Of a stretch of 64,000 bases of DNA, positions 34,209-42,654 are shown piece by piece. The notes under the pieces are model-generated. The model was not told the DNA's origin, did no database searches, and saw only the letters and a program-made list of their open reading frames with translations. The DNA is from Xanthomonas citri pv. mangiferaeindicae. GTDB taxonomy: Bacteria; Pseudomonadota; Gammaproteobacteria; Xanthomonadales; Xanthomonadaceae. Each line of letters starts with the position of its first letter. The first letter of the stretch is position 1. The position numbers and the translations under genes were made by a program. The stretch spans positions 1,091,001 through 1,155,000 of the forward strand of contig CP016836.1 of the NCBI GenBank assembly GCA_002240395.1, given 5' to 3'.

Positions 34209-35352
34209 GGAACCGGCCATCGGCCTGCACGCGGTAGCGCCGGCTGCGCCAGCGCACCGTGCGCACGCAGGTGGCGTGCAACAGGTGCAATGGCTGCGCC
34301 AACTCGGCCAGCAGCGACAGCAGTGGCCGCGTCGCAGACGACACCCCGAGCGCTCGCTGCAATGCCCAGGGTGCCCAGGCCCGCAGCGCAAGTACACCCG
34401 CAACCGCCCCAGCACCCGCCAACTCGGGGCGCCAGGCTAGCGCCATGAGCATCGCCCACAGCAACAGTGGCGGCAGCCCCTGCAGCAGCACGATCGCCGC
34501 CCGTGTGCACGGCGGTTGGCGGCGCAGCAGCAAGGTGGCGAACAGCATCCAGCGGTGCATCTGCCGCACGTAATGCGCCGCGCCATCGAGGCTGGTGCGC
34601 ACCACAACCGGTGCGATCGTCTGCGCGATGCGACCGCCGTGCGCGCGGACGTGATCGGCCATCGCCAGGTCGTCGGCCAGCGCATGGCGCAGCGGCGAAA
34701 AGCCGCCGATCGCGCGCAGGCGCTCGGTGCGCAGCACGTAGCACATGCCGTTGATCGACACCGGCGGCGCCCAGGCCAGCGGTGCGAGATAAGTCAGTGC
34801 GGCGTTGTCGTTGACGAAGCGTGCGAGCAGGCGACCGGGCCAGCGCTCGCCATCGTCGCGGTAACCAGGCAGTGCGGTCGCCAGGTCGGCCGTATCGAGC
34901 GCGGCGACCAGGCGTGCGAGCGCATCGGCCGACAGCGTGGCGTCATCATCGAGCACCAGGCAGACCGGCGCTTCGACCCACGGCAACGCCGCTTCGAGCT
35001 TGAAGGTCTTGGGATTGCAGCCGTCGGGCGCCGGCGGCAACACACACACATCGATCGCAGCGCCCGGCTGCGCTGCGCGTACGGCGGCGACCGCCGCATG
35101 CGCGTGCGCATCGTCGGCATCGAGCAGCCAGTGGAAGCGCGCCTGCGGCAACGCGCGCAGGGTCTCGCCAAGTACCTCGCCCAGCCGGGGGTCGCCGCCG
35201 AGGATCGGCTGCAGCACGGCGACATCCTCCATCCGCCGCGCCGACGAGGGCACCGGCCGTGCACGCTGGCGCCGCAGCTCGCGCCAGGCGCTGGCGCTGC
35301 GCAGCGCCAGCAGTACGGCGTAGGCGCACGCGCAGACGACCGTGGCGCTCAC
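34198..35352 (-). CDS. GT2 lipid glycosyltransferase (ceramide-glucosyltransferase/HpnI-like)
   Basis: A 384-residue membrane-anchored GT-A glycosyltransferase. It has an N-terminal hydrophobic segment and starts at GTG 35352, overlapping the SDR stop as GTGA. The catalytic elements are LLDADD (77-81), VLDDDA (D135-D137), ADDLAM (227-231) and QMHRWM, which is the processive (Q/R)xxRW motif at 264-268. C-terminal hydrophobic helices follow (280-330). This arrangement is that of ceramide glucosyltransferases and the hopanoid enzyme HpnI, which add a sugar to a membrane lipid. The acceptor is probably the product of the neighbouring KAS III/SDR genes. Family confidence is high; donor and acceptor are unknown. 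Confidence 0.82.
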   Translation of the reverse strand: MSATVVCACAYAVLLALRSASAWRELRRQRARPVPSSARRMEDVAVLQPILGGDPRLGEVLGETLRALPQARFHWLLDADDAHAHAAVAAVRAAQPGAAIDVCVLPPAPDGCNPKTFKLEAALPWVEAPVCLVLDDDATLSADALARLVAALDTADLATALPGYRDDGERWPGRLLARFVNDNAALTYLAPLAWAPPVSINGMCYVLRTERLRAIGGFSPLRHALADDLAMADHVRAHGGRIAQTIAPVVVRTSLDGAAHYVRQMHRWMLFATLLLRRQPPCTRAAIVLLQGLPPLLLWAMLMALAWRPELAGAGAVAGVLALRAWAPWALQRALGVSSATRPLLSLLAELAQPLHLLHATCVRTVRWRSRRYRVQADGRFHAA

Positions 35353-36305
35353 TGCGTCCACTGCGCGCGCTGCCAGGCAACGAAGGCGTCGATGCCCTCG
35401 GCCAACGACACGCTCGGCGGCCCCAGGTCGGCGAGCATGCGCGCTGGATCGAAGGTCTTGGAATAGGCGAACACACCGACGCCGAAGCGCGTGATCGGCG
35501 GCTCGCCGCGCAGCCGCAGGCCACGCCACAGCCATTCGGCCACCGTGGCCGCACGCAGCGCTGTGCCGATACGCACGCGTCGCGTCGGCGGCGGCAGGTC
35601 CAACCGCGCCAGCACGTCGAGCAACAGCGCCTGCAGGTCCACCGGCTCGGCATTGGTCAGGTTGTAGCTCTCGGCCGGACGCGGCATCGTCGCGATCCGC
35701 AGCAGGTAGTCCGACAGCGTGTCGATCTGCACCAGATCGCCGATGACCGGTCGATCCTGGCCGACGAACCGCGGCAGCGCGCCGCGCCGGGCCGCCTCGA
35801 GGATGCGCGGGAACAGCACCGTGTCGCCGACGCCGAACACCGCGCGGGGCCGCACCACGACATGCTCGCCGGGGTAGGCGCGCACCAGTTGCTCGCCGGC
35901 GTACTTGGTCTGCGCGTAGCGGTTGACGAAGTCCGGCCCGATCGGGCTGTCCTCGCGCAGGCCGAGCTGATGGGCCTCGCGGTAGAACACCGAACTCGAT
36001 GACAGATAGATCAGCCGCGGCAGGCCCTGGCGCTTGCAGAAGTCGATGACGTGCGCGGTCGCGTCGACGTTCTGCGCCTGGTACTGCGCACGCGTGCCCC
36101 AGGGCGATGACCGCGCGGCGGCATGGATCACCACGTCCGGACGGAACGGCAGGTCGAACGGCCGACTCAGGTCGCAGCGCACATAGCCCGGTAGGTCGGT
36201 CGCGCGGCGCCCGGTTCCCCACAGCGTCAGGTCGTCGCGCGCGGCGTGACGGCGCAGGAAGGCGCCGCCGACAAAGCCCGACGCACCGGTCATCAGGATG
36301 CGCAT
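35349..36305 (-). CDS. Extended SDR (NAD-dependent epimerase/dehydratase, OleD/3-beta-HSD-like)
   Basis: A 318-residue Rossmann-fold oxidoreductase with the NAD(P) motif ILMTGASGFVGGAFLRRHA at the N-terminus. VIHAAARSSPWGT and IYLSSSSVFYRE follow. The active-site YxxxK is YAQTKYAGEQLV, and RPRAVFGVGD comes next. The pattern is close to 3-beta-hydroxysteroid dehydrogenase-like members, such as OleD, that reduce 2-alkyl-3-keto acids, as well as to sugar epimerases. Start ATG 36305 overlaps the metallo-hydrolase stop by 13 bp. Given the KAS III two genes upstream, ketone reduction on an acyl product is the favoured role; sugar modification is the alternative. Confidence 0.78.
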   Translation of the reverse strand: MRILMTGASGFVGGAFLRRHAARDDLTLWGTGRRATDLPGYVRCDLSRPFDLPFRPDVVIHAAARSSPWGTRAQYQAQNVDATAHVIDFCKRQGLPRLIYLSSSSVFYREAHQLGLREDSPIGPDFVNRYAQTKYAGEQLVRAYPGEHVVVRPRAVFGVGDTVLFPRILEAARRGALPRFVGQDRPVIGDLVQIDTLSDYLLRIATMPRPAESYNLTNAEPVDLQALLLDVLARLDLPPPTRRVRIGTALRAATVAEWLWRGLRLRGEPPITRFGVGVFAYSKTFDPARMLADLGPPSVSLAEGIDAFVAWQRAQWTQ

Positions 36306-37168
36306 GCGCCAGCCTCCGGTCGAGGCGCAGACGTCTGCGCGCGGTAATGGTTCAGGCTCGCCTGGCAATGCGAGGGCACGATCGCCACGTCCGGCGCCTC
36401 GCGTGCCAGCGTGTGCAACCGCGCGAGCGTGTGCGTATAGGCCGGCCAATTGTGGGTCACCAGCCGCGCCGGCCATGCCGGCAACCGGCGCTCGCGGAAC
36501 GCCAGGTGCGACCAGCAGGCATCGGCGCACAGCAGCACCGCGCGGTCGTGCGCATCGCGCAGGCACAGGCCCAGTTGTCGCGGCGCATGGCCCGGCAACG
36601 CGACCGCGAACAGGCTGCCGTCGCCGAACAGGTCGTGGCCCTCGCCCAGCGCCTGCCAGGGCGCGGGCAGCGGCCTGGCGACAGCGTCGTCGGCATGGTG
36701 CCGGCGTGCATCGAAGTCCGGCGGCAGCAAGGCCGGCAGCCAACCGTTGCGCAGCCCGCGCAGCCGCGGCATCGCGCGCAGGGTGTCGAGGTCCTCGCGC
36801 ATGCACACGAAGCGGGCATTGGGCAGGTCGCGCAGGCCGGCGATGTGGTCGGCGTGGAAATGCGAGATCAGGCACCAGCGGATGTCGGCCGGGCGCAGCC
36901 CATGTGCGGCGAGCTGCGCTTCCAGGCGCTGCTCGGCCGGCAGCGCGACCGGCGTGGCCCAGCGGTAGAGACGTTCGGGCAGCCGCGCAGTCGCGTCCAG
37001 GAACCGCGGCGCGTAGCCGGTGTCGTAAAGAATCGCGCCTTCGCGCGGATGCACGATCAGCGCGACCATCGACGGAAACGCGACGCTGGCCCAGCGTCCG
37101 CCGGCGAGCGTCACCCGCTCGCAGTGCCGGCACTGCCCGACGTCGAACAGGGTCAGAGCGAGGCGCAC
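36293..37168 (-). CDS. MBL-fold metallo-hydrolase (lactonase/thioesterase-like)
   Basis: A 291-residue metallo-beta-lactamase-fold hydrolase with a full metal site: HFHADH (103-108), H194 in LPGHAP, D216 in CADACWS, H267 in PSHCQ. FDVGQCRHCERV at the N-terminus is unusual and Cys-rich. The start is GTG 37168, one nucleotide after the KAS III stop. Proteins of this group hydrolyse lactones or thioesters. In this cluster it could release an acyl chain from CoA, ACP or KAS III. There is no signal peptide, so it is cytosolic, unlike the B3 beta-lactamase at 12151. Confidence 0.75.
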   Translation of the reverse strand: MRLALTLFDVGQCRHCERVTLAGGRWASVAFPSMVALIVHPREGAILYDTGYAPRFLDATARLPERLYRWATPVALPAEQRLEAQLAAHGLRPADIRWCLISHFHADHIAGLRDLPNARFVCMREDLDTLRAMPRLRGLRNGWLPALLPPDFDARRHHADDAVARPLPAPWQALGEGHDLFGDGSLFAVALPGHAPRQLGLCLRDAHDRAVLLCADACWSHLAFRERRLPAWPARLVTHNWPAYTHTLARLHTLAREAPDVAIVPSHCQASLNHYRAQTSAPRPEAGACAS

Positions 37169-37169
37169 G

Positions 37170-38183
37170 TCAGTACCGCAGCACCGCGCCGCCCAGCGAC
37201 AGCCCGGCGCCGGTGCCCAGCAGCAGGCAGGTCTGGCCGCGTTGCAGCCGGCGCTCCACGATCGCGTGGTGCAACGCATGCGGCAGCGAGGCCGCGACCT
37301 GGTTGCCGTGCTCGGCGAGGATCCGCACCACACGCGCTTCGGGCAGCCGCAACGCACGCACGATCCGGTCCAGGCCGCCGCCGGAGGCCTGGTGCGGCAC
37401 GACGCAGTCGATCGCGTCCAGGCCGACGTCGGCCGACGCCAGCAGGCGTTCGAGCAGGCGCGGCAGCCGGCGCCCCGCCAACCGGAACGTCGCCGGGCCG
37501 TCCATCTCGAAGCGGTAGACGTCCGCGTCGATGTCGCGATGCGCCGGATCGCCGGGCGCGACGCGTGTGCCGCCGCCGCGGATCCGGCAGGCGTCGGCGC
37601 TGTCGGCATAGGTCTCCATCCGCCAGGCCAGCAGCGCCGAGTCCTCACCCGGCGCCGCGGCGCCCAGCACCAGCGCGGCGGCGCCGTCGCCGAACAGCGG
37701 CGCGGTCAGCGGGTCGTCGGCGCGCAGCCCACGCGAGGGCAGCTCGCTGGCCACGGCCAACACGCGGCGGTAGCGGCCGCTGGCGATGCCGGCCGCGACC
37801 AGGTCCAGCGCGACCAGAAAGCCCAGGCAGGTCGCGTTGACATCGAAGGCTGGGATGCCCGAGTCGCCGAGGCCGAGCGCACGTTGGACCAATGCGGCCT
37901 GGCACGGGATCGGCTGTTCCATGACCGCGCAGGTGGAGACGATTGCGTCCAGTGCGTCGCCGTCGATGCCGGCCGCCGACAGCGCCGCCTGCGCGGCGCG
38001 TGCCGCCATCGCCGATGCGGTCTCGCCGTCATCGGCCACGCCGCGCCAGGCCACGCCGGTCGCCGCCTCGCTGGCGCCGGGCGCCAGACCGAGCTGAGTG
38101 TCGAAGTCGCTGGACGGCACCCGCCGCACCGGGTGGTGACAGCCGCTGCCCAGGATCCGCAGTGCGAGACCTGCGGCCTGCAT
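37170..38183 (-). CDS. 3-oxoacyl-ACP synthase III-like condensing enzyme
   Basis: A 337-residue thiolase-fold KAS III. The catalytic triad is intact: C119 in VNATCLGFLVALDL, H264 in VVPHQASGGG, N294 in EHGNQVAASLP. PLFGDGAAALVL and LLGTGAGLSLGG complete the fold signature. The sequence is closer to FabH-like enzymes than to OleA. It starts at ATG 38183, sharing one base with the folK stop (TGATG). It is the first gene of the six-gene cluster and is not near other fab genes, so it probably primes a specialised acyl product rather than bulk fatty acid synthesis; this is inference. Confidence 0.8.
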   Translation of the reverse strand: MQAAGLALRILGSGCHHPVRRVPSSDFDTQLGLAPGASEAATGVAWRGVADDGETASAMAARAAQAALSAAGIDGDALDAIVSTCAVMEQPIPCQAALVQRALGLGDSGIPAFDVNATCLGFLVALDLVAAGIASGRYRRVLAVASELPSRGLRADDPLTAPLFGDGAAALVLGAAAPGEDSALLAWRMETYADSADACRIRGGGTRVAPGDPAHRDIDADVYRFEMDGPATFRLAGRRLPRLLERLLASADVGLDAIDCVVPHQASGGGLDRIVRALRLPEARVVRILAEHGNQVAASLPHALHHAIVERRLQRGQTCLLLGTGAGLSLGGAVLRY

Positions 38184-38683
38184 CAGGCCAGGCATGCGGA
38201 CAGCGCGTCGATGCGCGCGAATGTCGTGTCGTGGTCGGGATGGGCGGCCCACAGCTGCGCGAGCGTGCGGCCATCGACCGGGTGGCGCAGGTCGGGCGCG
38301 ATCTCGGCCAGCGGCTTGAGCACAAAGGCATGGCGCAGTTCGTCGCGCGGGATGCGCAGATTCCCGGCGCCCGTCAGCACCCGGTCGTCGTAGAGCACGA
38401 TGTCGATGTCCAGCGTACGGTCGCTGTAGCGCGGGCCGCTGCGATCACGCCCATGCGCGTCCTCGAGCGCGTGCAGCCAGGCGTTGAGTGCGTCGGGCGA
38501 CAGGTCGGTCTCGATCGTCGCGGCCGCATTGAGGAAATCGGCGCCGTCGTAGCCCACCGCCGGAAAGCGGTAGGTCTGCGACACGACAAGCGCGGGGAAG
38601 CGGGCGCGCAACGCGTCCACCGCGGCGCGCAGATGACGTTCGGGATCGAGGTTGCTGCCGAGGCTCAGGCAGGCGATGGCCAT
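38183..38683 (-). CDS. folK: 6-hydroxymethyl-dihydropterin pyrophosphokinase
   Basis: A 166-residue HPPK that transfers pyrophosphate from ATP to 6-hydroxymethyl-7,8-dihydropterin in folate synthesis. The N-terminus is ACLSLGSNLDPERHLRAAV. The pterin-site AVGYDGADFLNAAATIETDL follows, then the hallmark RSGPRYSDRTLDIDIVLYDD and IPRDELRHAFVLKPLAEIAP. SD AGGAG precedes ATG 38683. The stop codon overlaps the KAS III start, so the lipid-type cluster is translationally linked to a folate gene. Confidence 0.94.
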   Translation of the reverse strand: MAIACLSLGSNLDPERHLRAAVDALRARFPALVVSQTYRFPAVGYDGADFLNAAATIETDLSPDALNAWLHALEDAHGRDRSGPRYSDRTLDIDIVLYDDRVLTGAGNLRIPRDELRHAFVLKPLAEIAPDLRHPVDGRTLAQLWAAHPDHDTTFARIDALSACLA

Positions 38684-38731
38684 GGTGCGCTCCTGTGGGG
38701 AGCGCCATGATCGCGCATCGCCCGCCCGCGG

Positions 38732-40033
38732 TCAGCGGGGGCGCGCATCCTCCAGCGCCGGCGCCGCACCCGCAGGGCCGTCGACGGCGGGCTCACCTTG
38801 CAGGCGGACCTCCATCGGCGCGTCGCTGCGGGCCTGGAACACCCGCAGGTCGAACTCGGGCAGGATCGCCAGCAGATGATCGAAGATGTCCGACTGGATG
38901 CCCTCGTAGACGGCCCAGCGGGTGTCGGCGGTGAAGCAGTAGATCTCCAGTGGCAGGCCTGTCTCGGTGGGCTGGAGCTGGCGCACCAGCAAGGTCAGCT
39001 CCTGATTGATGCCGGCATGGTGGCGCAGGTAGTGCTCGACGTAGGCGCGGAAGGTGCCCAGATTGGTGACCCGGCGGTGGTTCACCGGCTCGGCGCCGCG
39101 CGCGGCCAATGCGGTGTTCCAGTCCGACAGCTCCTGGTCCTTGCGGTCGAGATAGGCGTCGAGCAGGACGAAACGGCGGAAGCGCGCGATCTCGTCGGCC
39201 GCCAGGAACCGCACGCTGCGCTGATCGAGATACAGCGCGCGCTTGATCCGGCGCCCACCGCCCTCCGACATCGGCCGCCAGTTCTTGAACGCGTCGCTGA
39301 CCAGCTTCTTGGTCGGCACCGTGGTCACGGTGCGGTCCCAGTTGCGCACCGTGATGGTGTGCAGGGCGATGTCGATCACGTCGCCGTCGGCATTCTGGCT
39401 CGGCATCTCGATCCAGTCGCCGATGCGCACACGACCGTCGTTGCTGATCTGCACGCTGGCCACCAGCGACAGGATGGTGTCCTGGAAGATCAGCATCAGC
39501 ACCGCGGTCATCGCGCCCAGGCCGGTGACGATGTGCAGGAACTTCGCACCGATCAGCGTGGCGATCACCGAGATGCCGACCAGCACGAACATCACGATCT
39601 TGGCGACCTGCAGGTAGCCCTTGATCGGCTTGTTGTGCGCGTCGGGGCGGCGCTCGTAGTTGCGGTTGACCACGTCGAGCGCGCGCGAGATGGCCAGCGC
39701 GATCGTCACCACGACGAAGATCTGGCACAGCCGCTCGACGATCAGCACCAGTTGCGGCGGCAGGTCGGGCACGACCGCGATGCCGGCCGAGATCACCAGC
39801 GCCGGCACGATGTTGGCCAGCCGCGGGATCACGCGCAGGCGTACCTGCCGGTCGTGCTGCGCGCCGCCCAGCGACGTGCGCCGCAATACGCTGCCCAGGC
39901 CGCGCAGCAGGATGCGCTTGGTGATGAAGTTCGCCAGCCATGCCAGCAAGCACAGGGCAGCCAGCACGATCGCGCTGTAGGCCCAGGGATAGGGTGCCAG
40001 CAGGTCGCTGAGTCGTTCGAGATGGGGCTGCAT
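38732..40033 (-). CDS. Mechanosensitive ion channel, MscM/YbdG-like
   Basis: A 433-residue inner-membrane protein with about five N-terminal transmembrane helices (from YPWAYSAIVLAALCLLAWL onward). The MscS pore helix and beta domain follow: GLGAMTAVLMLIFQDTILSL, then VRIGDWIEMPSQNADGDVID, TVRNWDRTVTTVPTKKLVSD and FKNWRPMSEGGGRRIKRAL. The insertion in the beta domain and the overall length match YbdG-type miniconductance channels, which gate at hypo-osmotic stress. The C-terminal tail from about residue 410 is proline- and alanine-rich. SD CAGGAG lies upstream of ATG 40033. It is 48 nt upstream of folK and may be separate from it. Confidence 0.88.
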   Translation of the reverse strand: MQPHLERLSDLLAPYPWAYSAIVLAALCLLAWLANFITKRILLRGLGSVLRRTSLGGAQHDRQVRLRVIPRLANIVPALVISAGIAVVPDLPPQLVLIVERLCQIFVVVTIALAISRALDVVNRNYERRPDAHNKPIKGYLQVAKIVMFVLVGISVIATLIGAKFLHIVTGLGAMTAVLMLIFQDTILSLVASVQISNDGRVRIGDWIEMPSQNADGDVIDIALHTITVRNWDRTVTTVPTKKLVSDAFKNWRPMSEGGGRRIKRALYLDQRSVRFLAADEIARFRRFVLLDAYLDRKDQELSDWNTALAARGAEPVNHRRVTNLGTFRAYVEHYLRHHAGINQELTLLVRQLQPTETGLPLEIYCFTADTRWAVYEGIQSDIFDHLLAILPEFDLRVFQARSDAPMEVRLQGEPAVDGPAGAAPALEDARPR

Positions 40034-40089
40034 CGTGCGGGAATCTCCTGTTGCGGCCGCATGGCTGCGGCGGCGCCAGGACCCGCGGA

Positions 40090-40446
40090 TCAGTCCTGGC
40101 GACTGCGTTCGATGATCACGCCGACCGCGCGTGCACCACGCACCGCACCCGGCTTGCTGAGCTTCAATCGTACCCAACCGACATTGAACTCATCGATCAC
40201 GAGCGCCGCGCAACGCTCGGCCAGCGTCTCGACCAGGCCGAATTCCGACGCCCCCACATAGTCGATCAGCCGTTTGCTGACGGCCTTGTAGTCGAGCGTA
40301 TGCGCGATGTCGTCGCTCGCTGCAGGCACGCGGTTGTCGAACGCCATTTCGACATCGAACACCAGCGGCTGGCGGATGCGCCGCTCCCAGTCGTAGATGC
40401 CGATCAACGCCTCGATCTCGAGGCCTTCGATGAAGACTTTGTCCAT
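40090..40446 (-). CDS. folB: Dihydroneopterin aldolase
   Basis: A 118-residue T-fold enzyme that cleaves dihydroneopterin to 6-hydroxymethyl-dihydropterin and glycolaldehyde, making the FolK substrate. The sequence begins MDKVFIEGLEIEALIGIYDWE. HTLDYKAVSKRLIDYV follows, then VETLAERCAALVID (catalytic Glu) and LKLSKPGAVRGARAVGVII. I chose ATG 40446 because family proteins start MDxVFIxGL; a GTG at 40491 would add 15 residues. The distance to mscM is 56 nt. Confidence 0.92.
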   Translation of the reverse strand: MDKVFIEGLEIEALIGIYDWERRIRQPLVFDVEMAFDNRVPAASDDIAHTLDYKAVSKRLIDYVGASEFGLVETLAERCAALVIDEFNVGWVRLKLSKPGAVRGARAVGVIIERSRQD

Positions 40447-40565
40447 GGGTCGGGCGGAGTGATCCGTGGGATAGAAGAAGTGAAGCGTCACAACGGGCGA
40501 CAGCTTAGCGATTGTCGCGTCGCTGGGGCGCGACGCTCGCCATCATCCGACGTCTCGCATCACCA

Positions 40566-41606
40566 TCACGAAGCACGGCGCGCCAACGGCGGCAGCTGCG
40601 CCATGTCCCACCTCGGCACTACGCGCACCGCTGCGTCGCCGTGCTGGCCGGCCTGCAGACGCAAAGCGCCGGCGAAGGCGATCATCGCGCCGTTGTCGGT
40701 GCACAGCGCCGGGCGCGGGAAGCACACCCGACCGCCACGACGCGTGGCATCGGCCTGCAGCTTCTCGCGCAGGCGCAGATTCGCACCGACGCCGCCGGCC
40801 ACCACCAGCGTGGTGCATCCGGTCGCGTCGAGCGCGCGCGCGCATTTGATCGCCAAGGTGTCGACGACCGCATCCTCGAAGCCGCGCGCGATGTCGGCGC
40901 GGGTCGACGCGCTGCGATCGCTGTTCTGCCAAGCCAGCAGCACCTGGGTTTTCAGACCGCTGAAGCTGAAGTCCAGGCCGGGCCGGTCGGTCATCGGCCG
41001 CGAGAAGCGGAACGCGCCGGGCGTTCCGGTCTGCGCCAGCGCGGCCAGTTGCGGGCCGCCGGGATACGGCAGGCCCATCAGCTTGGCGGTCTTGTCGAAG
41101 GCCTCGCCTGCGGCGTCGTCCAGGGTCTCGCCGAGCAGCCGGTAGGCGCCGATCGCATCGACCGCGACCAACTGCGTATGTCCGCCCGAGACCAGCAGCG
41201 CGACGAACGGCGGCGCCGGGGCGTCGTCCTCCATCAGCGGCGCCAGCAGATGGCCTTCCATGTGGTGCACGCCGATCGCCGGCACGTCGAGCGCCCAGGC
41301 CAGCGAACGCGCGACGCCCGCACCGACCAGCAGCGCCCCCACCAGGCCGGGGCCGGCGGTGTAGGCGACGCCGTCGAGCGCCTCGACCTCGAGCCCGGCC
41401 TCGGCCAGGGTCTGGCGGATCAGCGGCAGCAGCTTGCGCACATGGTCGCGGCTGGCCAGTTCCGGCACGACGCCACCGTACTGCGCATGCAGCGCGATCT
41501 GGCTGTAGACCGCGTGCGCACGCAGCCCGGCGGCACCGCCCAGGGCGGTGTCGTAGACGGCGACGCCGGTCTCGTCGCAGGAGGTTTCGATGCCGAGGAC
41601 GTTCAT
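40566..41606 (-). CDS. tsaD: tRNA N6-threonylcarbamoyladenosine transferase
   Basis: A 346-residue ASKHA-fold metalloenzyme that, with TsaB and TsaE, transfers the threonylcarbamoyl group to A37 of ANN-decoding tRNAs. Signatures are VLGIETSCDETGVAVYD, VVPELASRDHVRKLLPLI, GVHHMEGHLLAPL (metal His), FVALLVSGGHTQLV, YPGGPQLAALA and VAGGVGANLRLRE. The length is typical. It is divergent from rpsU, the usual gammaproteobacterial neighbour order, with their promoter region between. Confidence 0.96.
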   Translation of the reverse strand: MNVLGIETSCDETGVAVYDTALGGAAGLRAHAVYSQIALHAQYGGVVPELASRDHVRKLLPLIRQTLAEAGLEVEALDGVAYTAGPGLVGALLVGAGVARSLAWALDVPAIGVHHMEGHLLAPLMEDDAPAPPFVALLVSGGHTQLVAVDAIGAYRLLGETLDDAAGEAFDKTAKLMGLPYPGGPQLAALAQTGTPGAFRFSRPMTDRPGLDFSFSGLKTQVLLAWQNSDRSASTRADIARGFEDAVVDTLAIKCARALDATGCTTLVVAGGVGANLRLREKLQADATRRGGRVCFPRPALCTDNGAMIAFAGALRLQAGQHGDAAVRVVPRWDMAQLPPLARRAS

Positions 41607-41673
41607 GGTGCGCAGGACTGCCGGGAAGCGGACGGAGGACGCGGGCGCCTCGCAGCGCCCGTCGGGGGGCGGC

Positions 41674-41703
41674 TTGCGTCAGCTGCCGTGTCCTGGCTAT
41701 GAT
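41674..41703 (+). promoter_or_regulatory. Sigma-70-type promoter for rpsU
   Basis: TTGCGT (41674-41679) and TATGAT (41698-41703) with an 18-nt spacer, about 95 nt before the rpsU start codon. Confidence 0.7.
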
Positions 41704-41797
41704 ACGCGGCTCGCCGGGAGCAGACCCTCGGCAGACCCGAATTCGTCAGATTCGATCCGGCCTTCGACGGTCGGGTGCCCAGATCCCCGGAGATTCC

Positions 41798-42013
41798 ATG
41801 CCTAGCGTCAAAGTCCGCGAAAACGAGCCCTTCGAGTTTGCGCTGCGCCGTTTCAAGCGCACCTGCGAGAAGGCCGGCGTGCTCGCCGAAACCCGCAAGC
41901 GCGAGTTCTACGAGAAGCCGACCCAGGAGCGCAAGCGCAAGGCCGCTGCGGCCGTGAAGCGTCAGGCGCGTCGCGTCTCGCGCGACGTCACCAAGCGCCA
42001 GCGCCTGTACTGA
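41798..42013 (+). CDS. rpsU: 30S ribosomal protein S21
   Basis: A 71-residue basic ribosomal protein of the small subunit that helps mRNA-16S pairing at initiation. It has the typical S21 opening PSVKVRENEPFEFALRRFKR, then CEKAGVLAETRKREFYEKP. The Lys/Arg-rich tail ends KRQRLY. SD CGGAG lies just before ATG 41798. The usual macromolecular synthesis order rpsU-yqeY is present, but dnaG and rpoD do not follow in this window; repeats and envC do. Confidence 0.97.
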   Translation: MPSVKVRENEPFEFALRRFKRTCEKAGVLAETRKREFYEKPTQERKRKAAAAVKRQARRVSRDVTKRQRLY

Positions 42014-42060
42014 TCGATCCGCGTCGGGCACCGCCTGGCGCGATCGTGTCCTGACGCAAG

Positions 42061-42092
42061 AGCCGGCCGCGCATATGCGCTGCCGGCTTTTT
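42061..42092 (+). terminator. Rho-independent terminator after rpsU
   Basis: AGCCGGC (42061-42067) pairs with GCCGGCT (42082-42088). The loop between contains the palindrome GCGCATATGCGC, and the stem is followed by TTTTT. It separates rpsU from yqeY. Confidence 0.85.
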
Positions 42093-42181
42093 GTCGTCCC
42101 TCGTTCCCGGACCCGGCCGCACACGGCAGGCGCCGGCACCCGTCGCAGGTCCCCCTGCCCGTTCGTCACCGAAGAACCGCC

Positions 42182-42625
42182 ATGACCCTCAAACAGCAAC
42201 TCACCGAAGACATGAAGGCCGCGATGAAGGGCGGCGACAAGCACAGCCTGGGCGTGATCCGCCTGGTCAACGCCGCGATCAAGCAGCGCGAAGTCGACGA
42301 ACGCATCGAGCTCGACGACGCCGCGGTGCTCGCCGTGCTGGAGAAGATGGTCAAGCAGCGCAAGGATTCGGTGACCCAGTACGCCGGCGCCGGACGCGAG
42401 GACCTGGCCCAGATCGAGCGCGACGAGATCGCGGTCATCGAGCGCTATCTGCCCGAGAAGCTCGGCGAGGCCGAGATCATCGCCGCGATCGAGGCGGCGA
42501 AGGCCCAGACCGGCGCCAGCAGCCCGGCCGACATCGGCAAGCTGATGGGCGTGCTCAAGCCGCAGCTGGCCGGCAAGGCCGACATGGGCGAGGTCTCGCG
42601 CCTGGTCAAGCAGTCGCTGGGCTGA
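42182..42625 (+). CDS. yqeY: GatB/YqeY domain protein
   Basis: A 147-residue helical YqeY protein: LKQQLTEDMKAAMKGGDKHS, LGVIRLVNAAIKQREVDER, LEKMVKQRKDSVTQYAGAGR and LPEKLGEAEI. The C-terminal GKLMGVLKPQLAGKADMGEV is the tRNA-amidotransferase-like tail domain. It is thought to bind tRNA because it matches the GatB tail; its cellular role is not known. It follows rpsU after a terminator. Confidence 0.93.
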   Translation: MTLKQQLTEDMKAAMKGGDKHSLGVIRLVNAAIKQREVDERIELDDAAVLAVLEKMVKQRKDSVTQYAGAGREDLAQIERDEIAVIERYLPEKLGEAEIIAAIEAAKAQTGASSPADIGKLMGVLKPQLAGKADMGEVSRLVKQSLG

Positions 42626-42654
42626 GGCCCGGCTGGCGGGCCGCCCACGGCCCC

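Noticed and set aside
37170..38183. OleA of the olefin pathway
   Set aside because: The sequence around the active site (VNATCLGFLVAL) and the overall pattern follow FabH-like KAS III; oleB- and oleC-type genes are absent.
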